DNA of 64,000 nucleotides from Leptospira sp. GTDB taxonomy: Bacteria > Spirochaetota > Leptospiria > Leptospirales > Leptospiraceae. Under the pieces are notes generated by a model. It worked only from the letters and a program-made list of their open reading frames with translations. It did no database searches and had not been told where the DNA came from. The translations under genes were made by a program, and so were the position numbers. This document shows positions 1 to 8,703 of this stretch, piece after piece (position 1 is the first letter of the stretch; the number at the start of each line of letters is the position of its first letter). The DNA lies in the NCBI GenBank assembly GCA_016742255.1, contig JACVCB010000014.1:28646-92645 (forward strand), read 5' to 3'.

Positions 1-360
1 GCAATTCCTGCCATTGCTCTGAACAGTGACCAAGCAGTGTTAACAGCTTGTTCCAATGATTATGGATATGAATTTTTGTTCCAAAGACAAATCCAAGCGT
101 TTGGAAAACCGAAAGATGTATTTGTTGGCTTAACAACTTCCGGAAATTCGCAAAACATCATTTTGGCGGTAGAAGAAGCTAAAAAAATTGGAATGAAAGT
201 TGTATTACTACTTGGTGGAGACGGTGGAAAGTTAAAAGGAAAAGCAGATGCGGAAATGATAGTTCCTTCTAAAGTCACTGCAAGGATTCAAGAATCCCAC
301 ATTTTAATTGGACATATACTTTGTAGTATCATAGAGAAGGAATTGTTTGGACTCGACTAA
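1..360 (+). CDS. gmhA: Phosphoheptose isomerase (SIS domain), 5' end missing
   Basis: The reading frame is open from base 1, so the N-terminus lies outside the window; 119 residues are visible. They form the C-terminal part of a SIS (sugar isomerase) domain. The run [11 protein letters not shown] is the phosphosugar-binding serine-rich loop, followed by an [15 protein letters not shown] strand-helix unit and the terminal helix [19 protein letters not shown] typical of GmhA. GmhA converts sedoheptulose 7-phosphate to D-glycero-D-manno-heptose 7-phosphate in the cytoplasm, the first step to ADP-heptose. Its partners, the separate kinase and adenylyltransferase, lie at 23.4-25 kb. The stop codon overlaps the next gene by 14 bases. 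A different SIS isomerase is possible but the GmhA-like C-terminal helix makes that less likely. Confidence 0.85.
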   Translation, partial: AIPAIALNSDQAVLTACSNDYGYEFLFQRQIQAFGKPKDVFVGLTTSGNSQNIILAVEEAKKIGMKVVLLLGGDGGKLKGKADAEMIVPSKVTARIQESHILIGHILCSIIEKELFGLD

Positions 361-1108
361 TCGTAACGTCATCCAAATTAAAAATGCCTCGTTAATCACT
401 AAAGAAGGCCATTCCATTTGGAGATCCATTGGAATGGAAATCAAAGCCGGAACCATCCATGGAATTATCGGCGAATCTGGATCCGGAAAATCGACTCTTG
501 CACTAGCTTTATTTTCCATTTTACCTGACGACAGCAAAATCAGTTATGATTTATTTTCTGTGTTAGGTTGTGATGTTTTCTCCAATGAGTTTCCAGAGAA
601 AAAGAATGTTTTCCTCGTCCCTCAGAATCCCAATTTAGCCTTCCATCCCTACCGAACGATTGGGAGCCAAGTTTTAGATTTTTTAAAACTCTCTAAAGTA
701 AACCATGTCACTGAAGAAATCGTTTTATCTTATTTTGATCAATTGTCCATCCCTCGTGGGCATTGGAATCGAGTGGCAAAAAACCTTTCAGGAGGTGAAA
801 AACAACGGATCTTACTCACGTTAGCCTTCCTTCGTTTTCCAAAAATTCTAGTTTTGGATGAGCCAACAACGGGGCTTGATGCTTTTTCTGAAAAAATTGT
901 ATTGGAAACTGTTCAAAACTTTGCAAAATCAGGGATGACAGTTGTTTTTATTACACATGAACTTAGGATCATCGAAAGTCTAGCATCCCAAGTTACGATA
1001 ATGAAAGAAGGGGAAGTGATTGAGACTCTTCCCATAAACAACCACCAATTGGAGCCAAATTCGGAATATGGGAAACAACTCAAGGAAGCATCTGTTTTAT
1101 TTCAATAG
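347..1108 (+). CDS. ABC transporter ATP-binding protein (oligopeptide/nickel type)
   Basis: This 253-residue protein is a single ABC ATPase. Walker A is GESGSGKST (about residues 42-50), a Q-loop region follows around residues 91-101, the signature is LSGGEKQR (147-154), Walker B is ILVLDE (167-172) and the H-loop is VFITHE. The early '[10 protein letters not shown]' and the long helical region resemble DppD/OppD-like ATPases of peptide or nickel importers. The start is TTG at 347, chosen because AGAAGGA lies six bases upstream. It overlaps gmhA by 14 bases. No permease or binding protein is visible nearby, so the substrate is unknown; it may serve a transporter encoded elsewhere. Assignment to the ABC family is certain, the transport substrate is not. 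Confidence 0.85.
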   Translation: MDSTNRNVIQIKNASLITKEGHSIWRSIGMEIKAGTIHGIIGESGSGKSTLALALFSILPDDSKISYDLFSVLGCDVFSNEFPEKKNVFLVPQNPNLAFHPYRTIGSQVLDFLKLSKVNHVTEEIVLSYFDQLSIPRGHWNRVAKNLSGGEKQRILLTLAFLRFPKILVLDEPTTGLDAFSEKIVLETVQNFAKSGMTVVFITHELRIIESLASQVTIMKEGEVIETLPINNHQLEPNSEYGKQLKEASVLFQ

Positions 1109-2549
1109 GATTGTTTTCCTTTTCTTTTTTCTTTTGCCCTTGTCTCTATTTCCGGAGGGCCAAGTCTCCTTTCGTTCCATTGACCTTAGATCCTATCCAG
1201 ATGTAAAACTCCGTTTGCATGTAAATGGAAATTTAAATACTGGTGGTTATACCCTCCAAGAACAATTGGGGAATACGGTAAGGCTCACTGAAGACATCCA
1301 CTTATCCCAACTTGAAACTAAAAACCCAATCTATCTGAATATTTCCATTCCCAGTTACACAAATGCGGAAGACAGAAGGTGGTTACTCCACCTTGTCCAA
1401 CAACTTGTCAAATTATCGGAACAAAGTGGTGGCCATTCTAAACTCCATATCCAGTCGGACCAAACATTTCATGTGTTTGAACGGATTCGTTCCCAAGTTT
1501 TGGATGTATCATTTCCCTTCCCAAAGGAAAATAACTTACAGTTTCCGATTCGTAATTGGGAACGATTTGTTGATTCGATTCCAACGAATGAAACCAAAGA
1601 AGATCATATCTTATTGCTCGTGAGTTTTGCAAAGGAATGGCCTGATCGTTTTGAAATTCCAGAGTTTGCAAGGCGTATCAATGACAAGGACTTACGTTTG
1701 ATTGTGCTCTCCCCCAATTCATTGGAAGCCAATAAACTTGTGAGTTATACAAAGGGAAATTTTTATCCAATTTCAAAGTCGGAGAGTTTTGAATTTTTAT
1801 TTTCTGATCTTAAAGCAACGATGAGTCCTGATTGGTTGATTTCTTATCCTTCTCCATGGAATTTATCTTTGTGGAAAGAAAATGAAATTTATGGGACTCT
1901 AACATCTGTTACAAATGGTGTCAGGTTTGAATACCAATATGAAATTTCTCCATTCCAAACTTTATATCTCAAAATTTCAGATCCTTTTGTTTTTTTCCCC
2001 GTGAGTCTATTTCTCATTTTACTATGCATTGCATCCCTTTATTATTTAAGAGGATTTGAACCCATTCAGAATGAACGAAGGAATGGAATCGAAAAAACTG
2101 CTATCCTCGTCCCTGAAGGTGAGAACTTGGAACGAAAAGAGGAACTTGCCGTTTATGATCGTATGTATGGAGAAACCTTAGAGAAGGCGGCAAAGGATAG
2201 AGAAATCGCTCTTGTGACCAAAGAAAAGGAGATTTTGCCAGGAGTTTCCTATACCTATGCTGTCATCCAAGTACGAGAAGGGAGCCAAATGTATGAACCT
2301 ATTCCTTTACAGTGGGATGAGATGACAATTGGCAATTTTGAATCCAACCATATTGTCTTACATGATCCAAATGTTTCTGGTTTCCATGCAAAGATAAAAA
2401 ACCGAAGGGGAAAATATATATTGTTTGATTGTCTTTCCCATTCGGGTGTATACTTAAACGGCAAAAAATTATTACGTCCAAAAGTTTTGCACAATTTGGA
2501 TGAAATTCAATTGGGTAAAACCATCCTTACGTTTCGAGGGAGATACTAA
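1068..2549 (+). CDS. Membrane protein with extracytoplasmic domain and C-terminal FHA domain
   Basis: The 493-residue protein starts inside the ABC gene (41-base overlap). A hydrophobic N-terminal segment (about 13-30, ending SLFPEG) looks like a signal peptide. Residues about 30-300 form an exported domain that I cannot name; its opening 'FRSIDLRSYPDVKLRLHV' and the alternating strands recall von Willebrand A-like domains, which is inference. One transmembrane helix lies at about 307-327. The cytoplasmic end, about 405-490, is a forkhead-associated domain with the marks IGNFESNHIVL, SGFHAKI and LNGKKL. FHA domains bind phosphothreonine peptides, so the protein may couple an outside sensor to Ser/Thr phosphorylation inside. 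No kinase gene is adjacent. Confidence 0.8.
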   Translation: MGNNSRKHLFYFNRIVFLFFFLLPLSLFPEGQVSFRSIDLRSYPDVKLRLHVNGNLNTGGYTLQEQLGNTVRLTEDIHLSQLETKNPIYLNISIPSYTNAEDRRWLLHLVQQLVKLSEQSGGHSKLHIQSDQTFHVFERIRSQVLDVSFPFPKENNLQFPIRNWERFVDSIPTNETKEDHILLLVSFAKEWPDRFEIPEFARRINDKDLRLIVLSPNSLEANKLVSYTKGNFYPISKSESFEFLFSDLKATMSPDWLISYPSPWNLSLWKENEIYGTLTSVTNGVRFEYQYEISPFQTLYLKISDPFVFFPVSLFLILLCIASLYYLRGFEPIQNERRNGIEKTAILVPEGENLERKEELAVYDRMYGETLEKAAKDREIALVTKEKEILPGVSYTYAVIQVREGSQMYEPIPLQWDEMTIGNFESNHIVLHDPNVSGFHAKIKNRRGKYILFDCLSHSGVYLNGKKLLRPKVLHNLDEIQLGKTILTFRGRY

Positions 2550-2550
2550 A

Positions 2551-3381
2551 ATGGAAGCAGTTGGAAAATTGAGAAAGGTAACGCGTTTCGCTGTTTGTTC
2601 TGTTTCCCTATTTGTATTTTTATTTTGTTCTGGCGAAACGAACAAAAATGATACGGCTACTTCTCTTTATCTCGCGAAGGAATCAGGAGCCAGCGGTTGC
2701 ACTGTGGCCGGACTTGGTTCTCAACTAAAAGCAGGTTATACAGGGATCACAACGAGTTCCCAGTCGGTTTCTTTTTTACTCGCAGGGGATACCTATTATG
2801 CCGTGATGCAAATCAAAGGTGCTCAAATTGGGACAAGGGTAGTTTTGTCTAGGGTGACAAAAGTGGCAGTGTATTCGTCCACAAGTTGCCCTTTGGAATT
2901 GAATGTTGCTCCACTTGCCAAAGAAGGTACAGAATACACCAAAACAGACTCGACCCAAACCATCATTAGTTTCACAAAATCAGGAAGTTACCTCCTTTAC
3001 GTGTACCAAAAAGAAAGTGGCACTGCCAATCCCTTGTCCGTGTTAACGGATGGGACAGCGGTACAAACTGTTTCCGATTCAGACCTCACTGATTTATTGA
3101 ATGGTGGTTCCACCAAAACCTACAAATTTGCTTGTGCCATAGGTGGTGGGGTTTGCCAAAATTATTATGGGTATTTGACAAGTTGCCTCTCGGGTACAAA
3201 ACAAACAGCTAAGTGCACAGAGACTGGTGTGGTCGGATCCTGCAAGGTGACCCAATCCAGTGTCGGGTACATCATCAGTGTGTACACAGCGCCTCTTACT
3301 GGTGGGGCTGGCACGGCAGCCGCCCATTGTTCCAGTATCTCAGGGACGTATGTAGACGGCTCTACTGTCCAAACACCTTAA
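2551..3381 (+). CDS. Putative lipoprotein, unknown function
   Basis: The protein has 276 residues. The start is the ATG at 2551, one base after the preceding stop codon, because GAGGGAGA lies about seven bases upstream; an in-frame ATG at 2500 would add an implausible tail. The N-terminus has basic residues, a hydrophobic stretch and the lipobox-like LFVFLFCSG, so it is probably exported and lipidated on the cysteine, as in many spirochaetal lipoproteins with loose lipoboxes. The mature part is rich in Ser, Thr, Gly and Tyr with about ten cysteines, most in the last third (CAIGGGVCQNYYG, SCLSGTKQTAKC), suggesting disulfides. I recognise no family. It may be co-transcribed with the FHA gene. 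Confidence 0.75.
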   Translation: MEAVGKLRKVTRFAVCSVSLFVFLFCSGETNKNDTATSLYLAKESGASGCTVAGLGSQLKAGYTGITTSSQSVSFLLAGDTYYAVMQIKGAQIGTRVVLSRVTKVAVYSSTSCPLELNVAPLAKEGTEYTKTDSTQTIISFTKSGSYLLYVYQKESGTANPLSVLTDGTAVQTVSDSDLTDLLNGGSTKTYKFACAIGGGVCQNYYGYLTSCLSGTKQTAKCTETGVVGSCKVTQSSVGYIISVYTAPLTGGAGTAAAHCSSISGTYVDGSTVQTP

Positions 3382-3459
3382 GAATCAATCTATTTTTTCA
3401 AATTCCCTGGACACAGACCCCCATGTCCGAGTTATGACTGGAAGTGAGGGAGTCTAGTT

Positions 3460-4854
3460 ATGAAAACCATGTTTGAGAAGATTTGGAATGACCATTTGGT
3501 TCACGAGGAAGATGGGACCTGCCTAATCTATATTGATAGACACCTGGTGCATGAGGTAACAAGCCCACAGGCCTTCGAAAGTTTAAAATTGACCAACCGA
3601 AAGGTGAGACGTCCCGATGCAACTTTTGCAACGATGGACCACAACGTATCCACAAGGACTAGAGATTGGAAATCCGTGGATCCCATTTCTGTTTTGCAAA
3701 TGCAAACATTGATGGATAATTGTAAAGAAAACGGCATTACTTTATTTGATATCAACCATCCTGATAATGGAATTGTTCACGTAGTCGCACCAGAACTTGG
3801 TCTTACCCATCCTGGAATGACAATTGTTTGTGGGGATTCTCACACAGCAACACACGGAGCTTTTGGAGCCCTCGCGTTTGGGATTGGTACTTCAGAAGTA
3901 GAACACGTGTTAGCAACACAAACCCTTGTCCAAAAAAAACCTAAAACCTTAGAAATCAGAGTGGATGGAAAACTTTCTCCACTTGTATCCGCAAAAGACA
4001 TCGTACTTGCGATCATTGGAAAAATTGGTACAGATGGTGCGACTGGCTATGTGATTGAATTTACGGGTGAGGCCATTCGTTCCCTCAGTATGGAAGGCCG
4101 TATGACCATTTGTAATATGGCAATTGAAGCTGGTGCAAGAGCAGGTCTCATCTCACCAGATGAAACTACCATCAACTACATCAAAGGTCGGGACTTTGCT
4201 CCAAAAGGAGAACAGTTTGAAATTGCGGTTGCTAAGTGGAAAGCCTATGCCACAGACCCTGGGGCTAAATTTGATAAAACTGTTATACTCAATGCAAACG
4301 AAATTGCACCTATGGTGTCTTGGGGAACATCCCCTGGCCAAGTGATTCCAGTCACGGCAACTGTGCCTAGTCCTAATGATTTTACCGACCCAGTACAACG
4401 TAAATCCGCAGAATCAGCGCTTGCGTATATGGATTTAAAACCAGGGCAAAAACTTTCCGATGTGAAAGTGAATAAAGTATTCATTGGATCTTGTACCAAT
4501 TCAAGGATTGAAGACCTGCGTGTTGTTGCAAACACGGTCAAAGGGAAAAAAGTAAGTAAAGACGTGGAGGCCATCATTGTTCCAGGTTCTGGCCGAGTGA
4601 AACGCCAAGCAGAAAGTGAAGGTCTTGATAAGATCTTTTTAGAAGCTGGTTTCCAATGGCGTAACCCAGGTTGTTCGATGTGCCTTGCTATGAATGACGA
4701 TGTATTGTCACCGGGCGATCGTTGTGCTTCCACTTCCAACAGGAACTTTGAAGGAAGACAAGGAAAAGGCGGAAGGACACATTTAGTAGGACCAGCAATG
4801 GCAGCAGCAGTTGCTGTTGAAGGTCATTTTGTAGACATTCGGGAGTGGAAATAA
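3460..4854 (+). CDS. leuC: 3-isopropylmalate dehydratase large subunit
   Basis: This 464-residue protein is the large subunit of isopropylmalate isomerase, which interconverts 2- and 3-isopropylmalate in leucine synthesis. The aconitase-type [4Fe-4S] ligands are all present: C345 in GSCTNSR and C405 and C408 in [10 protein letters not shown]. The '[20 protein letters not shown]' block is also diagnostic. Length matches the bacterial family (about 465). The ATG at 3460 has a GAGGGAG-type ribosome site 8-9 bases upstream. leuD follows after one base, so the two subunits are translated from one message. The 78-base gap before it holds a weak 5-bp hairpin (GGACA/TGTCC, about 3408-3427) but no clear leucine leader peptide. 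Confidence 0.98.
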   Translation: MKTMFEKIWNDHLVHEEDGTCLIYIDRHLVHEVTSPQAFESLKLTNRKVRRPDATFATMDHNVSTRTRDWKSVDPISVLQMQTLMDNCKENGITLFDINHPDNGIVHVVAPELGLTHPGMTIVCGDSHTATHGAFGALAFGIGTSEVEHVLATQTLVQKKPKTLEIRVDGKLSPLVSAKDIVLAIIGKIGTDGATGYVIEFTGEAIRSLSMEGRMTICNMAIEAGARAGLISPDETTINYIKGRDFAPKGEQFEIAVAKWKAYATDPGAKFDKTVILNANEIAPMVSWGTSPGQVIPVTATVPSPNDFTDPVQRKSAESALAYMDLKPGQKLSDVKVNKVFIGSCTNSRIEDLRVVANTVKGKKVSKDVEAIIVPGSGRVKRQAESEGLDKIFLEAGFQWRNPGCSMCLAMNDDVLSPGDRCASTSNRNFEGRQGKGGRTHLVGPAMAAAVAVEGHFVDIREWK

Positions 4855-4855
4855 G

Positions 4856-5482
4856 ATGAAAGCATTTACGAAATTAAAAGGGATCGCAGCCTTACTTGAC
4901 AAAGCAAACGTAGACACAGACCAAATCATCCCCAAACAATTCCTTCGTAAAATCGAAAGATCAGGGTTTGGACAACATTTATTCCATGATTGGAGATTTC
5001 TGGATGATGCAGGACAAAAACCAAATCCTGATTTTGTTCTCAATGCACCTAGATACCAAGGGGCAACCATTCTTGTCACTCGTGACAATTTTGGATGTGG
5101 TTCTTCTCGTGAACACGCACCTTGGGCATTAGAAGATTACGGGTTTCGTGCCATCCTTTCTCCATCCTACGCGGATATTTTTTACAATAACTGCTTTAAG
5201 AACGGAATGTTACCGATCGTTTTACCAGAAGGACAAATCGAAGAAATATTCCAAACGATTGATAAAAAACCTGGTGCCAATTTGGAAATTGATTTGGAAA
5301 ACCAAGTTGTGATCACAGAAGAAGGGAAAAAATACCCTTTTGAAGTCGATGCCTTCCGTAAACATTGCTTACTCAATGGTTTGGACGATATTGGTCTTAC
5401 CCTCCAAAAAGCAGATTTTATTCAAAAATTTGAAGAAAAGAACCAAAAAGATGTTCCCTGGTTGTACAGAAAGAGTGTATAA
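4856..5482 (+). CDS. leuD: 3-isopropylmalate dehydratase small subunit
   Basis: This 208-residue protein is the swivelling small subunit that closes over the LeuC active site. The substrate-binding loop [15 protein letters not shown] is intact, as is the early '[13 protein letters not shown]' motif. It begins one base after leuC and has the usual length (about 200). Together with leuC it completes the isomerase; leuA and leuB are not in the window. The C-terminal 30 residues are rich in Lys and Asp as in other LeuD proteins. Confidence 0.98.
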   Translation: MKAFTKLKGIAALLDKANVDTDQIIPKQFLRKIERSGFGQHLFHDWRFLDDAGQKPNPDFVLNAPRYQGATILVTRDNFGCGSSREHAPWALEDYGFRAILSPSYADIFYNNCFKNGMLPIVLPEGQIEEIFQTIDKKPGANLEIDLENQVVITEEGKKYPFEVDAFRKHCLLNGLDDIGLTLQKADFIQKFEEKNQKDVPWLYRKSV

Positions 5483-5490
5483 TTAGCCAC

Positions 5491-5868
5491 ATGAAACAGT
5501 TATTTTTAACTCTCAGTTTATTTCTATTTGTGACAGGTCTTTCTGCAGACGAACTTCTCATCCAAGACACCAAACAAGGGTTAGGGAAAGAAGCGATCCG
5601 TGGAACGACAGTTGTGGTTCATTATACGGGAAAACTTACCAATGGAAAGGTATTTGATTCATCTGTCGACAGAGGGGAACCGTTTAGTTTCCAATTGGGA
5701 CAAGGCCAAGTGATCCAAGGTTGGGAACGAGGGATTGTCGGTATGAAGGAAGGTGGAAAACGGAAACTAACCATTCCACCAAAGTTTGGATATGGTGACA
5801 GAGCTGTGGGTCCAATCCCTGCTAACTCAACACTTGTGTTTGATGTTGAGTTAATCAAAGTTAAATAA
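5491..5868 (+). CDS. Exported FKBP-type peptidyl-prolyl cis-trans isomerase
   Basis: The 125-residue protein carries an N-terminal signal peptide (about 1-19, ending LSAD) and one FKBP domain. The family marks VVVHYTGKLTNGKVFDSS, VIQGWERGIVGMKEGGKRKL, GYGDRA and PANSTLVFDVELI are all present, including the aromatic residues of the proline-binding pocket. It should fold proteins in the periplasm or on the cell surface. It starts eight bases after leuD with no clear ribosome site, so translation is probably coupled. The next gene begins at the base after its stop codon. Confidence 0.93.
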   Translation: MKQLFLTLSLFLFVTGLSADELLIQDTKQGLGKEAIRGTTVVVHYTGKLTNGKVFDSSVDRGEPFSFQLGQGQVIQGWERGIVGMKEGGKRKLTIPPKFGYGDRAVGPIPANSTLVFDVELIKVK

Positions 5869-6870
5869 ATGATAGATCCAATTTCCAAAGGGATTGATGA
5901 CTTTGGCAACAGTTTGTTGCAAGCGCTTAACAATGTACAAGGTATCTTTGGAAAGGAACTTTCCGTTGCCAAACCGATCAAAGACAATGTCTTACAATTG
6001 ATTGGCAACACCCCGCTGATCCGATTGAATCGAATTGGTTCCGAGTATTCGGGAGTTCAATTTTATTTAAAAGCAGAGTTTTTAAATCCCACTGGTTCTG
6101 CGAAGGATCGGACTGCCATTGCGATGGTATTAGATGCCGAAAAACGTGGAAAATTAAAAAAAGGAATGCCTATTATCCTTTCAGGTGCTGGTTCTTCCTC
6201 TGTTAGTTTCACATGGATTGGAAAGGTAAAAGGTTACCCTGTTTATTGCCTTGTTCCACTCACAACTTCCCCAGAACGAGTCCAACTCCTCAGGAGTTAT
6301 GGTGCAGAAGTGACCGTGACAAATGAATCTGATCCTTTGAAGTTATTGGAACTTGCGGAAGAAAAATCCAAAAAAATGGGTGGTTACTTGCCTGATGAAT
6401 TAGAAAATCCAGCCAATCCCAATTTCCATTTTAAGACGACGGGTCCTGAAATTTGGCGCGATTTACAAGGGAAGGTAGGTGCTGTGATCTCGGCACCAGG
6501 TTCAGGTGGGGCTATTACAGGAATTGGTCGTTACCTGAAGTCACAAGACAGAAGGGTTAAGGTCATCATCGCTGGAAAACAAAACTCTCCTTTTATGGAG
6601 TATGGAAAAACAGACAATCCAAAAGAAAGAGAAAGGATCCGTCTTCCTGCAGTGTATGATCCAAAACTCATTGATCATTATTTCCATGTGACAAAAGACG
6701 AAGCCTTACACCTGCAAGCTGACTTATATGAAAAAGAAGGTATTTTTGCTGGTCTTACTACTGGTACTGTGATTACAGGTGCCCTTCGATTTTCTGAAAC
6801 ACTTTCGGAATCAGAAAAAAATGAAAGAAACCCTTTTAACATTGTGATTTTATCCCCTGATCGGGATTAA
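5869..6870 (+). CDS. Divergent cysteine synthase / CBS-fold PLP protein
   Basis: This 333-residue protein has the fold-type II PLP enzyme layout. IGNTPLIRL (45-53) and the PLP lysine in NPTGSAKDR (K79) are conserved, and GSGGAITGIGRYLK matches the phosphate-binding glycine loop. Other catalytic parts are altered. The TSGNTG loop that holds substrate carboxylate and the PLP ring reads LSGAGSSSVSF (about 104-114), and the chain ends at LSPDRD, just where PDSGERY would follow in CysK. It also has a 40-residue N-terminal extension. A canonical O-acetylserine sulfhydrylase role is therefore doubtful; it may use another substrate or be regulatory. It directly follows the FKBP gene and converges with the patatin gene by a 4-base overlap. 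Confidence 0.8.
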   Translation: MIDPISKGIDDFGNSLLQALNNVQGIFGKELSVAKPIKDNVLQLIGNTPLIRLNRIGSEYSGVQFYLKAEFLNPTGSAKDRTAIAMVLDAEKRGKLKKGMPIILSGAGSSSVSFTWIGKVKGYPVYCLVPLTTSPERVQLLRSYGAEVTVTNESDPLKLLELAEEKSKKMGGYLPDELENPANPNFHFKTTGPEIWRDLQGKVGAVISAPGSGGAITGIGRYLKSQDRRVKVIIAGKQNSPFMEYGKTDNPKERERIRLPAVYDPKLIDHYFHVTKDEALHLQADLYEKEGIFAGLTTGTVITGALRFSETLSESEKNERNPFNIVILSPDRD

Positions 6871-8573
6871 TTTTTTTCGCTAAACAGTTGTTTGATTTCT
6901 TCGAGTGAACTTTTTGTCACTGTTTCTCCTAGTTCAATAAACTCCTTACTCCTCCAAAATTCAAACCAATTTGAATTGGGGAGGATTGGATTTAAATACA
7001 CATCTGCTTCCTGAGCGCTATATTTACCGATTCGATATTGTAACGAATACAAACTGTTCACAATGATATCGAGTACATTTAAGTTGAGGAGTTTGTTTGT
7101 TTTCATTTCATCTTTGGAACTCGGCATAGAATTGATTGCGATGATTTTTTGGATTCCTTCTTGGGTGAGTGCAGAAACAGGGAGTGGGTTTACAATTCCC
7201 CCATCTACATAGGTTTTTCCATTTTCTTGTGGTTGGGGTACAAAGACTCCAGGGATGGAGATACTTGCCATGACAGCATCCAATACCTTTCCTTCCGATA
7301 GAACAATCTCTTGTCGAGTTGAAATATCACAACTAATGAGCCTTAGTTTGATCGGCAAATCATCAAAGTACAAATCACCTAAGTATTTTTCGAGGAGTGT
7401 TCGAACATGTTTTCCATGGAGTAATCCTTGTCCTGGAAAGGATAAGTCTACCAGTTTGAACATTTTAAATAGACTATCAATTTCACCGAGTAAGGGAAGG
7501 ATTCCTTTGTAACCTAGACCACTGGCCCAAAATGCTCCGATGATCGCACCAATACTGGTTCCAGCGATCATGTCTGGAATGATACCTTCTTCTTCCATCA
7601 CCTTCATGATCCCAACTTGTGCAAGGCCAAGAGCAGCTCCTCCACCGAGGGCAACTCCCATTTCAACCCCTGAAAGTTCTCTTGCTTTCCTACGAATGAA
7701 AATTTCCCACTTACCGTGGTATAGGATATCCCTGATATTGGTTTCGTGGTAGAGGATTTGATTTTCCTTTGCATCTTTTGTGATCGAATCACAAAGATTT
7801 GATTCTACATCTTTGGAAACAAAATTTTCAATATGGTCAGCTTCATCGAGTAACAGTTGTTTGAGCTCGGATTCTGTGTCAGGAAATACTTCTAAAAAAA
7901 TAAAAGAATGGCTCGCATAATGTTTGCCTAAGGTTTCTTTGATGCGGTCTGCATCTTTGAATTTGTAAGATTTCGCATGAGGAATGGGCAGATTGCCATT
8001 TTGGCCAAAATGTAGGATGACTGCTTTTTTACCCGATTCTCTTTCAATACTCGTTACCAGTTCTTCGGAAAACTTTTCTTTTGCGATCGGATCGGAATGG
8101 ACAAGGCAAACAACAGAATTTCGAAAGTATTCCTTTCCACCTAACAGTTCCCCACGTAAGGATTTTGTCAGCATTTTGGAAAATGTGATGGAAAGGTACG
8201 GGATTTTTTGAATTAATTTTTGGAATTCTGACTGGGATAAAACCAAAAATCTTGATTCAGTGACGGTAACAGCCGTATGGTTGTGTTTTTCGCCCGTTAA
8301 TAGAGCTTGGATTCCAAAATATTCTCCTTTTTTTAAGTATTGAACTTCTTCTTCCCGTTTGCCTTCTCCTTTTTTGGGGAGAAACAATTTAATCCCACCA
8401 GAAAGAATTAAAAATAAACTCCGATCACTATCACCAGCAGTGAAAAGGATTTCGTCTCTTTCTCTTTCTACAATGTGAACTGACTCAGCCACCCAAGTTT
8501 TTTCTTTTTTCGAAAGACTGCGGAATAGGGGTAAACTTGAAACGAGGTGGATTTTGCCTTCAAGATCTTTCAT
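6867..8573 (-). CDS. Cyclic nucleotide-binding domain / patatin-like phospholipase
   Basis: The protein has 568 residues from the ATG at 8573, preferred over a TTG at 8600 because GGAAAAGG lies about six bases upstream. Residues about 10-130 form a cyclic-nucleotide-binding (Crp-like) domain with a 'KKGEYFGIQALLTGE' PBC segment. After a linker, a patatin/NTE-type lipase domain occupies the last 280 residues: nucleophile motif GTSIG, catalytic aspartate in YVDGGIVNPLP. The usual oxyanion motif GGGGARG reads GGGAALG, losing the Arg. This architecture resembles neuropathy target esterase (NTE), RssA and YchK proteins. It is a probable membrane-associated lysophospholipase whose activity may respond to a nucleotide. 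It stands alone on the minus strand between + strand operons. Confidence 0.88.
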   Translation of the reverse strand: MKDLEGKIHLVSSLPLFRSLSKKEKTWVAESVHIVERERDEILFTAGDSDRSLFLILSGGIKLFLPKKGEGKREEEVQYLKKGEYFGIQALLTGEKHNHTAVTVTESRFLVLSQSEFQKLIQKIPYLSITFSKMLTKSLRGELLGGKEYFRNSVVCLVHSDPIAKEKFSEELVTSIERESGKKAVILHFGQNGNLPIPHAKSYKFKDADRIKETLGKHYASHSFIFLEVFPDTESELKQLLLDEADHIENFVSKDVESNLCDSITKDAKENQILYHETNIRDILYHGKWEIFIRRKARELSGVEMGVALGGGAALGLAQVGIMKVMEEEGIIPDMIAGTSIGAIIGAFWASGLGYKGILPLLGEIDSLFKMFKLVDLSFPGQGLLHGKHVRTLLEKYLGDLYFDDLPIKLRLISCDISTRQEIVLSEGKVLDAVMASISIPGVFVPQPQENGKTYVDGGIVNPLPVSALTQEGIQKIIAINSMPSSKDEMKTNKLLNLNVLDIIVNSLYSLQYRIGKYSAQEADVYLNPILPNSNWFEFWRSKEFIELGETVTKSSLEEIKQLFSEKN

Positions 8574-8653
8574 AGGGTGCCTTTTCCACCAGGGTTTCAA
8601 AAAGGAAGGGAAGAGAAATTGAGAATTTTTAAGTTTTTCAAAAAATTTCGTTG

Positions 8654-8674
8654 ACTACTTATATGTTAAGTAGT
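8654..8674. promoter_or_regulatory. Perfect 8-bp palindrome upstream of recN (possible operator)
   Basis: ACTACTTA (8654-8661) and TAAGTAGT (8667-8674) are exact inverted repeats around a 5-base spacer. The left arm overlaps TTGACT (8651-8656), a good -35 hexamer. The architecture (two arms, 5-base spacer) equals that of the LexA-like box 22 bp downstream. It could bind a second regulator or be a degenerate tandem operator; the sequence alone cannot say. Confidence 0.5.
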
Positions 8675-8676
8675 AA

Positions 8677-8695
8677 CTGTTTGTATAGCAAACAG
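8677..8695. promoter_or_regulatory. LexA-like SOS box upstream of recN
   Basis: CTGTTTG (8677-8683) and CAAACAG (8689-8695) are perfect inverted repeats with spacer TATAG. The core TTTG-N5-CAAA is the motif I recall as the LexA operator in Leptospira. It ends inside the recN ribosome site (AGGAG, 8694-8698) and lies downstream of the TTGACT -35 hexamer, a position suited to repression. recN is SOS-controlled in many bacteria, which supports the call. No convincing -10 hexamer is visible, the best candidate being TAACTG at 8674. Confidence 0.75.
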
Positions 8696-8703
8696 GAGTC
8701 TAT

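Noticed and set aside
3382..3459. Leucine attenuator or T-box before leuC
   Set aside because: No leader peptide with Leu codons, no T-box motif and only a 5-bp hairpin in 78 bases.
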